Shown here: one piece after another, positions 8,358-19,143 of the stretch | Numbering within the stretch: position 1 is the stretch's first letter | Layout: every line of letters begins with the position of its first letter | Assembly (NCBI GenBank): GCA_003258405.1 | Contig: QKPN01000005.1 | Coordinates: forward strand, 62,001 to 126,000 | DNA length: 64,000 nt | Direction: 5' to 3' | From: Rhodobacteraceae bacterium DSL-40 | GTDB taxonomy: Bacteria; Pseudomonadota; Alphaproteobacteria; Rhodobacterales; Rhodobacteraceae | Made by a program: the position numbers and the translations under genes | Notes under the pieces: model-generated | What the model saw: only the letters and a program-made list of their open reading frames with translations | Databases searched by the model: none | Told to the model about the DNA's origin: nothing

Positions 8358-9086
8358 TCAGGAGGCGGGTGCGCTCGCGCGTTTTGCCGCCGGGGGCGGG
8401 CTCTTCGCGCCGCGGGCGGGGGCCGCGCGCGGGTAGGGCGGTTCGACGAGACCGGCCGAGATGATGAGTTTCGCCGCCTCCTCGATGCTCATGTCGAGAT
8501 ACACGATGTCCTCGCGCGGCACGAAGAGCAGGAAACCCGAGGTCGGGTTCGGCGTCGTGGGGAGGAACACGCTCACGAGTTCGTCTGCGCCGGCCCGTTC
8601 CCGGATCTCGCCCGAGGTGTCGGTCGAGACGAAGGCGACCGCCCAGAGCCCCTTGCGCGGGTATTCGATCAGGCAGGCGTTCTGGAACGAGTTGTTGGTC
8701 TGGCTGAAGATGGTTTCGACGATCTGCTTCAGCCCGTTGTAGAGCGAGCGCACGATCGGCATCCGCTCGACCATCCGCTCGCCGGTGTGCAGGATCTTCC
8801 GGCCTATGAAGCCCTTGGTGAGCGCGCCCACGAGGGTGGTGAAGGTCAGGAAGACGACCACGCCGAAGCCGAAGATATTCCGCCCGAAGACGTTCTCCGG
8901 GTTGTAGCGGTTCGGAATCAGCGGGATCACCTTGGCGTCGATGAAGCCGATCGTCGCCCAGAGCAGGTAGATCGTGAGAAAGACCGGCAACACCACCACG
9001 AGACCGGTGAGGAAATCGCCGCGCAGCCGCTGCAACAGGGGCGGCTTCGGGGTGCCTTTGCGGCGCCGTATGGGTTTTCTGGCCAT
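8358..9086 (-). CDS. DUF502 family membrane protein
   Basis: A 242-residue inner-membrane protein. Two transmembrane segments are seen, about residues 25-50 (FLTGLVVVLPVFLTIYLLW) and 70-90 (GFGVVVFLTFTTLVGAL), followed by the DUF502 signature GERMVERMPIVRSLYNGLKQ and a soluble domain ending in a Pro/Ala/Lys-rich tail. DUF502 proteins are widespread and their role is unknown. The ATG at 9086 follows AAGGA. It stands alone between the sqd and psu operons. No function is proposed. Confidence 0.87.
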   Translation of the reverse strand: MARKPIRRRKGTPKPPLLQRLRGDFLTGLVVVLPVFLTIYLLWATIGFIDAKVIPLIPNRYNPENVFGRNIFGFGVVVFLTFTTLVGALTKGFIGRKILHTGERMVERMPIVRSLYNGLKQIVETIFSQTNNSFQNACLIEYPRKGLWAVAFVSTDTSGEIRERAGADELVSVFLPTTPNPTSGFLLFVPREDIVYLDMSIEEAAKLIISAGLVEPPYPRAAPARGAKSPPPAAKRASAPAS

Positions 9087-9157
9087 GTCGGATGGAATCC
9101 TTGAACGCAACAGATGTTAGTGTGCGCTCTCGCACCGCACAAGAAGCGCTTCGGAGA

Positions 9158-10078
9158 CTATTTCGCTGACGCAGCGGCAAGCGCTGCCGCGATCCGGGCG
9201 GCGAAGCGGGCGTTGTTCCTGACGAGCGCGATATTGGCGGCGAGCGCGCGCCCCTGGCTCTGTTCGGCGATATGGGCGAGGAGGAACGGCGTCACCTCCT
9301 TGGCTTTTATGCCCGCCGCATCGGCCGCGGCGAGTGCCGCCTCGATCTGCGGCCCCATCTCGCTGGCCGGGATCTCGGCCGCCTCCGGGATCGGATTGGC
9401 GACGAGCTGCCCGCCGGGCAGGCCGAGCGCGCGGCGCATGAGCTGGGCCTCGGCGATCCGCGCCGGATCATCCTGCCGGAGCGGTGCGGGCAGGCCCGAG
9501 GAGCGCGACCAGAAGGCCGGAAAGTCGTCCTGCCCCACGGCGAAGACCGGGACGCCCAGCGTCTCGAGCAGCTCGAGGGTCTTCGGCAGGTCGAGGATCG
9601 CCTTCGCGCCGCTCGCGACCACCGTCACCGGGGTCTGTGCAAGCTCGTAGAGGTCGGCGGAAACGTCGAAGCTCGTCTCCGCGCCGCGGTGCACACCTCC
9701 GATGCCGCCGGTGGCAAAGACGCCGATGCCGGCACGCGCGGCCACGATCATCGTCGCCGCAACCGTCGTCGAACCCGTCGCCCCCTCGACGAGCGCCACC
9801 GCGAGATCGGCGCGCGAGAGCTTCCGCACCGCAGATGCTCCCGCGAGGCGGGCAAGCTCCGCCTCGTCCAGCCCGACGTGGATCCGGCCCTCGAGAATCG
9901 CGATCGTCGCAGGCACCGCGCCGCCCGCCCGCACCTCCGCCTCAACCGCCCGCGCGGTCTCGAGATTTTCCGGCGCGGGCATCCCGTGGGTGATGATGGT
10001 CGATTCGAGCGCCACCACGGGACGGCCTGCATCGAGTGCCGCGGCGACATCCGCGGAAAGGGTCATGGGAAGGGTCAT
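9158..10078 (-). CDS. psuG: Pseudouridine-5'-phosphate glycosidase
   Basis: A 306-residue enzyme that reversibly splits pseudouridine 5'-phosphate into uracil and ribose 5-phosphate. Family blocks are visible in order: ALESTIITHGMP, KLSRAD, GATTVAATM-like GSTTVAATM, FATGGIGGVHRG, the lysine segment VVASGAKAILDLPKTLE and NPIPEA. The ATG at 10078 overlaps the stop of psuK by four bases (ATGA); an alternative ATG four codons further in is possible. With psuK it makes a complete pseudouridine salvage pair whose uracil product could feed the pyrimidine catabolic genes near 24 kb. Confidence 0.95.
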   Translation of the reverse strand: MTLPMTLSADVAAALDAGRPVVALESTIITHGMPAPENLETARAVEAEVRAGGAVPATIAILEGRIHVGLDEAELARLAGASAVRKLSRADLAVALVEGATGSTTVAATMIVAARAGIGVFATGGIGGVHRGAETSFDVSADLYELAQTPVTVVASGAKAILDLPKTLELLETLGVPVFAVGQDDFPAFWSRSSGLPAPLRQDDPARIAEAQLMRRALGLPGGQLVANPIPEAAEIPASEMGPQIEAALAAADAAGIKAKEVTPFLLAHIAEQSQGRALAANIALVRNNARFAARIAAALAAASAK

Positions 10079-10935
10079 GGGTCGATCTGTTCCAGATGCC
10101 GCGCGGCGGCGGTGAGGGCGGCTTCAAGCGCCGCCTGCGGGCTGAGCCCCGCGAGGCGTGCGGCGATATGGGCGGCAGCGAGGGCGTCGCCCGCGCCGGT
10201 GATGCGCCGGATGGCGGCGGCGGGCGGACGCGCGCTCACCGGGCCCGTGCTGTCGGCGAAACATGCCGCACGCGGGCCGTCGGTGACAAGAGCCGCGCCT
10301 GCGCCGCGGGCGCGCAGGGCTTGCGCCGCGGCGATCGTGTCGGGCAGCGGGGTGGCGCAGATCGCGCGGGCCTCGGCAAGATTGGCGTAGAGCGTGACGC
10401 CCTCGTGGAGCCCGAGCCCGCGGAGGCTCGCGGCCTTCTCGGGGCTCGCGGCGAGGAGCGCGATGGCCGGCACCGGGGCGCCAAGAGCGTCATTCAGCAC
10501 AGAAACCGGCAGGTTCCCGTCGAGCACGAGCCCGCACGGGAGGGCGCGCGCGTGCATCCGCGCCGCCAGGGCCCGGCCGAGCGCCGCCGCGGCGGCCTCC
10601 AGGCCATCGCAATCCGCCACCGCGGCGTGAAGCGCCCCGTCGGCGCGCTCGATCGCCAGATAGCAGCCGGTCCGTCCCTCGCGCAGCACTTCGCCGCAGG
10701 CGACCCCGTCCGCCTTCAGCGCGGCAAGCAGAGCCTCTCCCTCGGCATCCGCGCCGATCGCGGCCATGAGCTCGGCGGCACAACCCGCCGCGACCAGCCC
10801 GAGCGCCACATTGGCGGCCACGCCCCCCGGCACGCGCCGGATGCGTCCGGGCACATCCGCCCCCGGAGGCAGCGCGTGGCCTGTCCGCGCGATCATGTCC
10901 CAATGCGCGGCCCCGAGGCAGAGCACGCCGCTCAT
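10075..10935 (-). CDS. psuK: PfkB-family carbohydrate kinase, pseudouridine kinase
   Basis: A 286-residue ribokinase-fold kinase. The glycine pair of the substrate site is in VPGGVAANVA and the catalytic GAGD is at residues 247-250 (RRITGAGDALAAAH). Overlap with psuG marks it as pseudouridine kinase, which phosphorylates pseudouridine before cleavage; the kinase family alone would not give the substrate. The N-terminus is a little unusual (LCLGAAHWDMIAR) but matches kinases paired with PsuG. Start ATG at 10935 has a weak ribosome-binding site. Confidence 0.87.
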   Translation of the reverse strand: MSGVLCLGAAHWDMIARTGHALPPGADVPGRIRRVPGGVAANVALGLVAAGCAAELMAAIGADAEGEALLAALKADGVACGEVLREGRTGCYLAIERADGALHAAVADCDGLEAAAAALGRALAARMHARALPCGLVLDGNLPVSVLNDALGAPVPAIALLAASPEKAASLRGLGLHEGVTLYANLAEARAICATPLPDTIAAAQALRARGAGAALVTDGPRAACFADSTGPVSARPPAAAIRRITGAGDALAAAHIAARLAGLSPQAALEAALTAAARHLEQIDP

Positions 10936-11089
10936 CGGAGGTCCGCCGGAAGGTGCAGGGCAGGAACGGGTGCCGGGAAGATCATCATGAGTGGGCGCGT
11001 CACGCTCGTGTAACGGCAGGAAATCTAGAAACGTTTATGCCCGTGAGGGGCATCGAGGACAATGTGCAGCAGCAGCGAGGATCAACAGG

Positions 11090-12055
11090 ATGTATGTCGC
11101 GAAATACCGGACCCGACTTCCCCAGTGCAGCGATGCTGAGGCCGAGCGCATGTTCCTGACCGACGGCGGGCTGGAAGCGGCCATGATCCTGCGCGAACGG
11201 CTCGACCTGCCCGAGCTCGCCGCCTTTCACCTGCTGCAGACCAACGACGGGCGCGCGGCGCTCCTGCGCTATTTCCGGGCCCATGTCGATCTTGCCCGTG
11301 CGCAGGGCGCGGGCCTCGTCCTGGAGAGCGCGACCTGGCGGGCGAGCCGCGACTGGGCCCGGCGGCTCGGCTATTCCCCCGCCGCGCTGCTCGCGGCCAA
11401 TACCAATGCAGTTGAATTGCTCCTGCAATTGCGCCGGTGGGAAGAGACACGGTCGACTCCCATCGTCATCAGCGGCAGTATTGGTCCCAGAAGCGGCGAA
11501 GAAGATGCCGGATCGTACCAGAGCGCCGACACGGCACAGGGGTATCACACCGATCAGGTGCGCGCCCTGCGGCGGGCCGGGGCCGATCTCGTCACGGGCG
11601 CAGCCCTGCCCCGGGTCGAGGAAGCGATCGGCATCGTCCGCGCGGCGCAGACGGAGGACATGCCGGTGGTGATCTCGTTCACGGTCGGAGCCGATGGCTG
11701 CCTGCCGTCAGGCATGACGCTCGGCGAGGCGGTGCGCCGCTGCGATGCGGCAACGGAGGCCGGCGCCGTCTACTACATGGTCGATTGTGCCCACCCCGCC
11801 CATGTCGTCGATGCGCTGTCCGGCAGCTGGACTGCCCGGATCGGCGGGCTGCGCGCCAAGGTCGCGCCGCAGGGCCAGGCCGGGTTCCGGCTCGCTGCGG
11901 TGCCCGAGGCGGGCGAGCCCGAGGCTTTCGCCGATGTCTGCCGCCGCCTCGTCGAGCTGCTTCCGCGCCTCCGGGTGATCGGGGGCCGATGTGGGCGCGA
12001 CCACAGGCATATAGGAGAGATCGGCAATGTCTTTCTCCGGAACTGCGCCGCCTGA
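11090..12055 (+). CDS. Homocysteine S-methyltransferase family protein with an altered zinc site
   Basis: A 321-residue protein with the zinc-dependent homocysteine methyltransferase barrel: LTDGGLEAA near residue 23, ISGSIGPR in the middle and a C-terminal DHRHIGEIGN. The family normally holds zinc with one Cys in a (N/D)CAHP loop and two in a GGCC motif. Here DCAHP gives Cys233, but the second site reads GGRCG (Arg300, Cys301), so one of the three ligands is replaced by Arg. It may bind metal differently or have changed activity. ATG 11090 follows a GAGG site. The 3' end overlaps the next GNAT gene by 29 bp. Confidence 0.85.
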   Translation: MYVAKYRTRLPQCSDAEAERMFLTDGGLEAAMILRERLDLPELAAFHLLQTNDGRAALLRYFRAHVDLARAQGAGLVLESATWRASRDWARRLGYSPAALLAANTNAVELLLQLRRWEETRSTPIVISGSIGPRSGEEDAGSYQSADTAQGYHTDQVRALRRAGADLVTGAALPRVEEAIGIVRAAQTEDMPVVISFTVGADGCLPSGMTLGEAVRRCDAATEAGAVYYMVDCAHPAHVVDALSGSWTARIGGLRAKVAPQGQAGFRLAAVPEAGEPEAFADVCRRLVELLPRLRVIGGRCGRDHRHIGEIGNVFLRNCAA

Positions 12056-12683
12056 GAGCGGTGCCCATACCATCCTGCTGCGCCCCGCGAGCCCGGCGGA
12101 CGCGCTCGACATGGCCCGCCTCGTCGATATGGCGGGCGAGGGGCTCTCCTCGTATTTCTGGCAGGCGATCGCCCTTCCCGGCGAGGATGCCTGGGCTGTC
12201 GGCGCGCGCCGGGCGGCGAGCGAGGATTGCAACTTCAGCTGGCGTAATGCCACGATCGCCGAGATCGGCGGCGAAACCGCGGCACTGCTGATAACCTATC
12301 GCATAGGGGAGGTGCCACTGCCCGTCTATGATCTTCCCGCGATTATTCAGCCGCTGCAGGAGCTTGAGAACCTTGCCCTCCGGTCGCTTTATGTGAATGT
12401 GGTCGCCGTCTATCCGCGTTTCCGGCGCCGCGGCGTGGCCCGGAAGCTCATGCAGCATGCTCTGGACCTGGGCGGAGATCGCGAGCTTTCCCTGATCGTC
12501 GCGGAGGGGAACACCGCCGCCATCGCGCTTTACGAGACGGCGGGCTTCGTCGAGCGGACGCGCCGTCCGGTGGTCGAGGCCGGCGGCTGGTCCTGCGAGA
12601 GCCGCGAGTGGGTCCTGATGGTCCGCCCATCCGTCCGGCCTGAGGCTGTCGGCGCTTGCGGACACACGGCGGACCTCTGGTGA
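12027..12683 (+). CDS. GNAT family N-acetyltransferase
   Basis: A 218-residue GNAT protein. The acetyl-CoA pyrophosphate loop is RFRRRGVARKL near residue 137, preceded by the beta-4 strand SLYVNVVAVYP and followed by EGNTAAIALYETAGF, the usual motif B region. The ATG at 12027 has a strong AGGAGA site inside the end of the preceding methyltransferase gene, so the pair is co-expressed. The C-terminal 20 residues are not conserved-looking. The acetyl acceptor is unknown. Confidence 0.88.
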   Translation: MSFSGTAPPESGAHTILLRPASPADALDMARLVDMAGEGLSSYFWQAIALPGEDAWAVGARRAASEDCNFSWRNATIAEIGGETAALLITYRIGEVPLPVYDLPAIIQPLQELENLALRSLYVNVVAVYPRFRRRGVARKLMQHALDLGGDRELSLIVAEGNTAAIALYETAGFVERTRRPVVEAGGWSCESREWVLMVRPSVRPEAVGACGHTADLW

Positions 12684-12729
12684 TCGGTTTCGGAGTTGTT
12701 TGAATGACGTCGTTCCAGAGGGCCGGAAG

Positions 12730-13443
12730 ATGCTGAGGCCGCGCGATGCCGACACGGGTGGCCCGGAACGCCCTGCCGCTGCGACTACCTTCTTTGGTGC
12801 GCTCGACCCCGCGGCACAGGCTGCGTTCCTTGGACTCGGGCGGGAAGCAGCTTTCGCGGCACGCAGCACGATCTTCCTCCGCGGCGATGCGTCAGACTGC
12901 GTCTATTTCGTGCGCTCGGGCCGCATCGATGTCTGCATCTCCTCGCCGGCGGGCCGCCGTCTCGTCGTGACCCATATCGATGCCGACGAGCTGCTCGGCG
13001 AGTTGAGCATGTTCGATGGCGGCGCGCGCAATGTCGATGCGGTAGCGGCCACCGACGTCTCGCTGCTCGCCATCCTGCGGGGGGATCTCGTGGACTTTCT
13101 GTCCCTGCGCCCCGATGCGGCGATGGCGATGATCATGGGGCTCTGCGGCCGGGCACGGAGCGTTCTTGCCACCTTCGAGATCCTCGCGCAGGGCAATGCC
13201 CAGGCCCGGCTCGCGGGCTGTCTGCGGCTGATGGCGGAGAAATGGGGCGAGCCGGATGCGAAGGGCGGTATCCGGATCACCGAGCCGCTCTCGCAGAACG
13301 ATCTCGCGGGCTTCTCGGGCCTCACGCGCGAGAGCGTCAACCGGCTGCTGCGCCAGATGAACCAGGCCGGGATCGTCTGCCTTGACGGGCGGACGATCGT
13401 GATTGCGGAGCCGGAGCTGCTCAACCGTCTCGCGGAGGCGTGA
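12730..13443 (+). CDS. Crp/Fnr family transcriptional regulator
   Basis: A 237-residue regulator with an N-terminal cyclic-nucleotide-binding jelly roll (FLRGDASDCVYFVRSGRI, then DELLGELSMFDGG) and a C-terminal winged helix with the recognition stretch SQNDLAGFSGLTRESVNRLL. There is no Fnr-type N-terminal cysteine cluster, so oxygen sensing by an iron-sulfur cluster is unlikely. The ATG at 12730 follows GAGGG; a TTG at 12700 would add ten residues. It sits between the GNAT gene and gyrB on the same strand. Ligand and targets cannot be read. Confidence 0.87.
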   Translation: MLRPRDADTGGPERPAAATTFFGALDPAAQAAFLGLGREAAFAARSTIFLRGDASDCVYFVRSGRIDVCISSPAGRRLVVTHIDADELLGELSMFDGGARNVDAVAATDVSLLAILRGDLVDFLSLRPDAAMAMIMGLCGRARSVLATFEILAQGNAQARLAGCLRLMAEKWGEPDAKGGIRITEPLSQNDLAGFSGLTRESVNRLLRQMNQAGIVCLDGRTIVIAEPELLNRLAEA

Positions 13444-13551
13444 AGCGCGGGGGGCTTGCGGCCGGGCAGGCATTAACATCTTGATGGCGCGGGGAATTTG
13501 CGCGAGCCGGAAGTCGTTCCCGGGGGTGACAACGGCACACCCTGCGGATAG

Positions 13552-16002
<2,451 letters not shown>

Positions 16003-16020
16003 GCCCCGCGCAAGGGGGGT

Positions 16021-16060
16021 GATTTTCACGGTGAAAACAGGGCGTTTCACCGTGAAAATC
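16021..16060. repeat. Perfect 16-bp inverted repeat downstream of gyrB
   Basis: GATTTTCACGGTGAAA (16021-16036) and its exact complement (16045-16060) flank an 8-bp spacer. Each arm also contains a near-palindrome, TTTCAC-S-GTGAAA. It can form a long hairpin ending the gyrB transcript, though no U-run follows, or be a double protein-binding site. Confidence 0.8.
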
Positions 16061-16102
16061 GGATTTCGGCATTGAAATCATTGAATTTTCGTAGTTAACA
16101 TA

Positions 16103-16468
16103 TCATGAATGGGGCCCCGTGGAACCGATCGGTTCGACGGCGCAATCCGTGAGCCCGGACGCCTTTGCGGCCTCAAAGAAGAGCCCTCTGCACGGGCTGT
16201 AGTGGGAGCAGATCAGGTCCAATAGATCGAGTTCTGGCTGCCCTTCGATTTCTACAGGACGGACGTAGCGGTAAAGCCCGAGCTCGGCACGCACGGGAAT
16301 CGCCCATCCGAAACGCTCGGCGCAGAGAGCGCCATACGGTCGTCGGTGAACGATTTCGTTGCGCCGGTCAGGGATCTTCTTCAAACAACCTGATATCGCC
16401 CACCTGTCAGGTCCATCTGCCTGCGGTACCAGCCAATCCTTTTCCCTGTTATCCACAAGAAAGAGCAA
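16103..16468 (-). CDS. Hypothetical protein of 121 residues
   Basis: Not recognised. The reading frame starts MLFLVDNREKDWLVPQ and ends near GLTDCAVEPIG; it is soluble, with no signal peptide or membrane segment. The wobble positions are much less GC-rich than those of all neighbours, which suggests either recent transfer or a non-coding reading. The C-terminal pattern (hydrophobic run, GLT, then VEPI) recalls small immunity-type proteins, but this is too weak for a call. It lies between gyrB and a TetR gene with no operon partner. Confidence 0.4.
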   Translation of the reverse strand: MLFLVDNREKDWLVPQADGPDRWAISGCLKKIPDRRNEIVHRRPYGALCAERFGWAIPVRAELGLYRYVRPVEIEGQPELDLLDLICSHYSPCRGLFFEAAKASGLTDCAVEPIGSTGPHS

Positions 16469-16535
16469 GAGGCGCGCCAGACTTGCGTGCGACAGCTTCG
16501 CGGACAGATTTGCCCTCCGGGCGTGCCGGACTTGT

Positions 16536-16559
16536 AATGTAAAACGAACGTTTTACATT
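16536..16559. promoter_or_regulatory. Palindromic operator before the TetR/MFS pair
   Basis: AATGTAAAACG (16536-16546) and its exact complement (16549-16559) flank two A residues. It lies 30 bp before the tetR start, the usual place for an autoregulatory TetR operator. Confidence 0.7.
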
Positions 16560-16589
16560 GTCATTCATGGACACCGAATGAGGCTCGCC

Positions 16590-17114
16590 ATGGACATGAC
16601 CGCCAAGCTCACCGCCGCCGCCGAGCGGCTCTTCGATCGGCACGGCTACATGGCCACCGGAATGGACCAACTGACCGCTGCCGCGGGGATGTCGAGCCGG
16701 ACGCTCTACAAGCACGCCGGCAACAAGGCGCAGCTCATGGCGCGGGTGCTGACCGAGCGGGACCGGCGCTTCATGGCCCGGCTCGAGGTGCAGAGCGTCG
16801 ACGCGCTGTTCGCGGCTCTTGAGGACTGGGTCCGGGCCGAGGGAACAAGAGGGTGCCTGTTCCTGCGGTCGCGTGCCGAAACCGGCGGCGACACGCCCGA
16901 GATCGCCGAGGCGGTCGCGATGCACAAGGCGGCGTTTTATCAACGGATCGGGGAGGTTGTCGCAACGGACCTCGGGCGCGAAGACCCGGTCCTGGCCGAG
17001 CAGGTGCTGGTTCTTCTGGAAGGGGCGACCCACGCGGCGGTCTACCGGGGCGCGGACGCCGTGTCCGCCGCGCGGGCGGCGGCGGCCATCCTGATCGAGA
17101 GGGCACGAACATGA
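16590..17114 (+). CDS. TetR/AcrR family transcriptional regulator
   Basis: A 174-residue repressor. The N-terminal helix-turn-helix is LTAAAERLFDRHGYMATGMDQLTAAAGMSSRTLYKH-like, with the recognition helix around SSRTLYKHAGNKAQL; the rest is an all-helical ligand domain. The ATG at 16590 has GAGG 7 bp upstream; upstream in-frame codons run through the operator and were rejected. The stop overlaps the ATG of the MFS gene (ATGA). It probably represses itself and the transporter through the palindrome at 16536-16559. The inducer is unknown. Confidence 0.9.
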   Translation: MDMTAKLTAAAERLFDRHGYMATGMDQLTAAAGMSSRTLYKHAGNKAQLMARVLTERDRRFMARLEVQSVDALFAALEDWVRAEGTRGCLFLRSRAETGGDTPEIAEAVAMHKAAFYQRIGEVVATDLGREDPVLAEQVLVLLEGATHAAVYRGADAVSAARAAAAILIERART

Positions 17115-18247
17115 GCCCCGCCCTCCGCATCGGCGCGACAGGCTTCGGCCTGATTGCGGTCTGCTACGGCTTCGCCCGCTTCGCCTTCGGACTGTTCCTG
17201 CCGCAGATCGACGGCGATCTGGGGCTCGGCCCCTCGCTCAGCGGTATCATCTCCGGCGGCGCGTTTGCCGGCTACTGCATCACCATTATCGCCTCCGCGG
17301 TGCTGACCGAACGGATCGGCGCGCGCACGGTCGCCGTCGGGGCCGCCCTCGTCGCCGCCGTCGGCATGGCCGGGATCGCGCTCGCGCCGTCGCCACTGAT
17401 CGTTGCCATCGCCGTGGTGGTGGCGGGATCGAGCACGGGCCTCGCCTCCCCGCCCATGGCCGCCGCGGTGGCCGCCGCGGTGCAGAAGAGCCGTCAGGAT
17501 ACTACCAACACCGTGATCAATGCCGGGACGAGCGCGGGGGTGGCGCTGTCGGGACCGATCGCCCTCGCCATTGCCGGGCAATGGCGGCTGGCCTTCGGCG
17601 CGTTCGCCGCCGTGGCGGTGGTGCTCGCGGTCGCAGCCGCGGTCTCCCTTCCGGCCTCCCGGGGCGGTGAGGGCGCTGGCGGTCTGCCTCCGATGACTGG
17701 CCCGGTGATGCGCCTGATCTCCGCCTCGTTCCTGATGGGGGCCGCGAGCACCGCCCTGTGGTCCTTCGGAGGCCAGCTCGTGTCGCAGCAACCGGGTTGG
17801 GGACCCGCCGGAACCGGACTCCTCTGGACCTGCATCGGCGCTGGCGGCATTGCCGGGGCCTGGGCCGGCACGCTCATCGGCCGGTTCGGTCTCGACCCGG
17901 TTCACTGGACGTTCCTCGGGCTGATGGCCGCGGGCATTCTTGCGGTTGGATCGGGCATTGTCCCTCCCGCACTCGCCTTGACCGGAGGCGCTCTCTTCGG
18001 CGCGGCCTATGTGATGTTGACCGGCGTCTACCTTGTCTGGGGCATCCACGCGGTGCCGGACCGTCCCGCGACCGGGCTCATGATCGGGTTCCTGACCATC
18101 GCCGTCGGCCAGACCGCCGGCGCACCGCTCTTCGGGTTTCTGATGGCAGGTCCGGGTGCCGGTGCGGCTGTGATGTGCTTTGCCGCCGTCGCGCTCCTTG
18201 CCGGGGCCTTTCGGGCGGGCAGCGCCACCGAGAGCGCCGGTGCGTAG
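17111..18247 (+). CDS. MFS transporter
   Basis: A 378-residue inner-membrane protein with about 12 hydrophobic segments in the two six-helix halves expected of the major facilitator superfamily. CYGFARFAFGLFLPQ in the first helix and the loop TERIGARTV between helices 2 and 3 fit the YbfB/YjiJ-like branch. It is translationally coupled to the upstream TetR gene by an ATGA overlap, the common arrangement of a drug or metabolite exporter and its repressor. The substrate cannot be inferred from sequence. Confidence 0.88.
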   Translation: MSPALRIGATGFGLIAVCYGFARFAFGLFLPQIDGDLGLGPSLSGIISGGAFAGYCITIIASAVLTERIGARTVAVGAALVAAVGMAGIALAPSPLIVAIAVVVAGSSTGLASPPMAAAVAAAVQKSRQDTTNTVINAGTSAGVALSGPIALAIAGQWRLAFGAFAAVAVVLAVAAAVSLPASRGGEGAGGLPPMTGPVMRLISASFLMGAASTALWSFGGQLVSQQPGWGPAGTGLLWTCIGAGGIAGAWAGTLIGRFGLDPVHWTFLGLMAAGILAVGSGIVPPALALTGGALFGAAYVMLTGVYLVWGIHAVPDRPATGLMIGFLTIAVGQTAGAPLFGFLMAGPGAGAAVMCFAAVALLAGAFRAGSATESAGA

Positions 18248-18383
18248 CCGTGGTGCGGGCTCACCACCAGCAGGGACTGAAGGAGGCTGACGGGCAGGGG
18301 CTCTGCGGGCGCGCGCTTTGCGCGCCGTGCCGGGGTCCGGTTCGGGATTGCCTCGGTCGCGGAACTCGTCTAGGTCGGAAATG

Positions 18384-18399
18384 ATACGTTATAACGTAT
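18384..18399. promoter_or_regulatory. Zur-like palindrome before zinT
   Basis: ATACGTTATAACGTAT is a perfect 16-bp palindrome 49 bp before the zinT start. It resembles the AT-rich GTTATA/TATAAC core of alphaproteobacterial Zur boxes. The zinc link rests on this and on the downstream gene. Confidence 0.65.
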
Positions 18400-18447
18400 T
18401 ATTTATCCGGCGCCGGAAGGGTGCTGCAACCAGAGAGGGATTGAAGG

Positions 18448-19143
18448 ATGATCGAGAGGGGTTTCGTGCGGCCGGCGGGAATGCTGGCGGTCGGGGCGAT
18501 GCTGCTGCTGGCGGGGCCGGGGCAGGCGGAGATGCGGGTGGCGGATGCCTCCGCCCAGGGCCATTCGCATGCCGGGCATGCCCATGATCACGGCGAGACC
18601 GCGGCGGATCAGACGATCTACAAGGGCTATTTCGAGGATGCGCAGATCGCGCCGCGCGCGCTCTCGGACTGGGAGGGCGACTGGCAGTCGGTCTATCCCC
18701 TGCTGGTGGCGGGCACGCTCGATCCGGTGATGGCGCGGAAGGCCGAGGCGGGCGAGAAGAGCGCCGCGGAGTACCGCGCCTATTACGAGACCGGTTACCG
18801 GACGGAGGTGGACCGCATCGAGATCCATGGCGACCGGGTGACCTTTCACGAGGGCGCGGCGGCGGTGACGGGGGAATATGCCCCGGACGGCTACGAGATC
18901 CTGAACTATGCGGCCGGCAACCGCGGCGTGCGCTTCATCTTTGCCAAGGTCGGCGGCGATGCGGCGGCGCCTGCGGTCATCCAGTTCAGCGATCACCGCA
19001 TCGCGCCGGAGGTCTCGGACCACTATCACCTCTACTGGGGCGATGACCGGGCCGCGGTGCTCGAGGAGCTGACGAACTGGCCGACCTATTATCCCGCCGG
19101 GCTGAGCGCGGACGAGATCGTCTCGGAAATGCTGGCCCACTGA
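18448..19143 (+). CDS. zinT: Zinc-binding periplasmic protein ZinT
   Basis: A 231-residue secreted metal-binding protein of the ZinT/YodA family, which traps zinc (or cadmium) in the periplasm and helps the ZnuABC importer. A signal peptide runs to about residue 31 (GQAEM). A His-rich stretch GHSHAGHAHDHGE follows, then the ZinT lipocalin-like domain with YKGYFEDAQI, DWEGDWQSVYP and the late histidines of FSDHRIAPEVSDHYHLYWG. The ATG at 18448 follows GAAGG. No znuABC genes adjoin. The upstream palindrome suggests induction under zinc shortage. Confidence 0.93.
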   Translation: MIERGFVRPAGMLAVGAMLLLAGPGQAEMRVADASAQGHSHAGHAHDHGETAADQTIYKGYFEDAQIAPRALSDWEGDWQSVYPLLVAGTLDPVMARKAEAGEKSAAEYRAYYETGYRTEVDRIEIHGDRVTFHEGAAAVTGEYAPDGYEILNYAAGNRGVRFIFAKVGGDAAAPAVIQFSDHRIAPEVSDHYHLYWGDDRAAVLEELTNWPTYYPAGLSADEIVSEMLAH

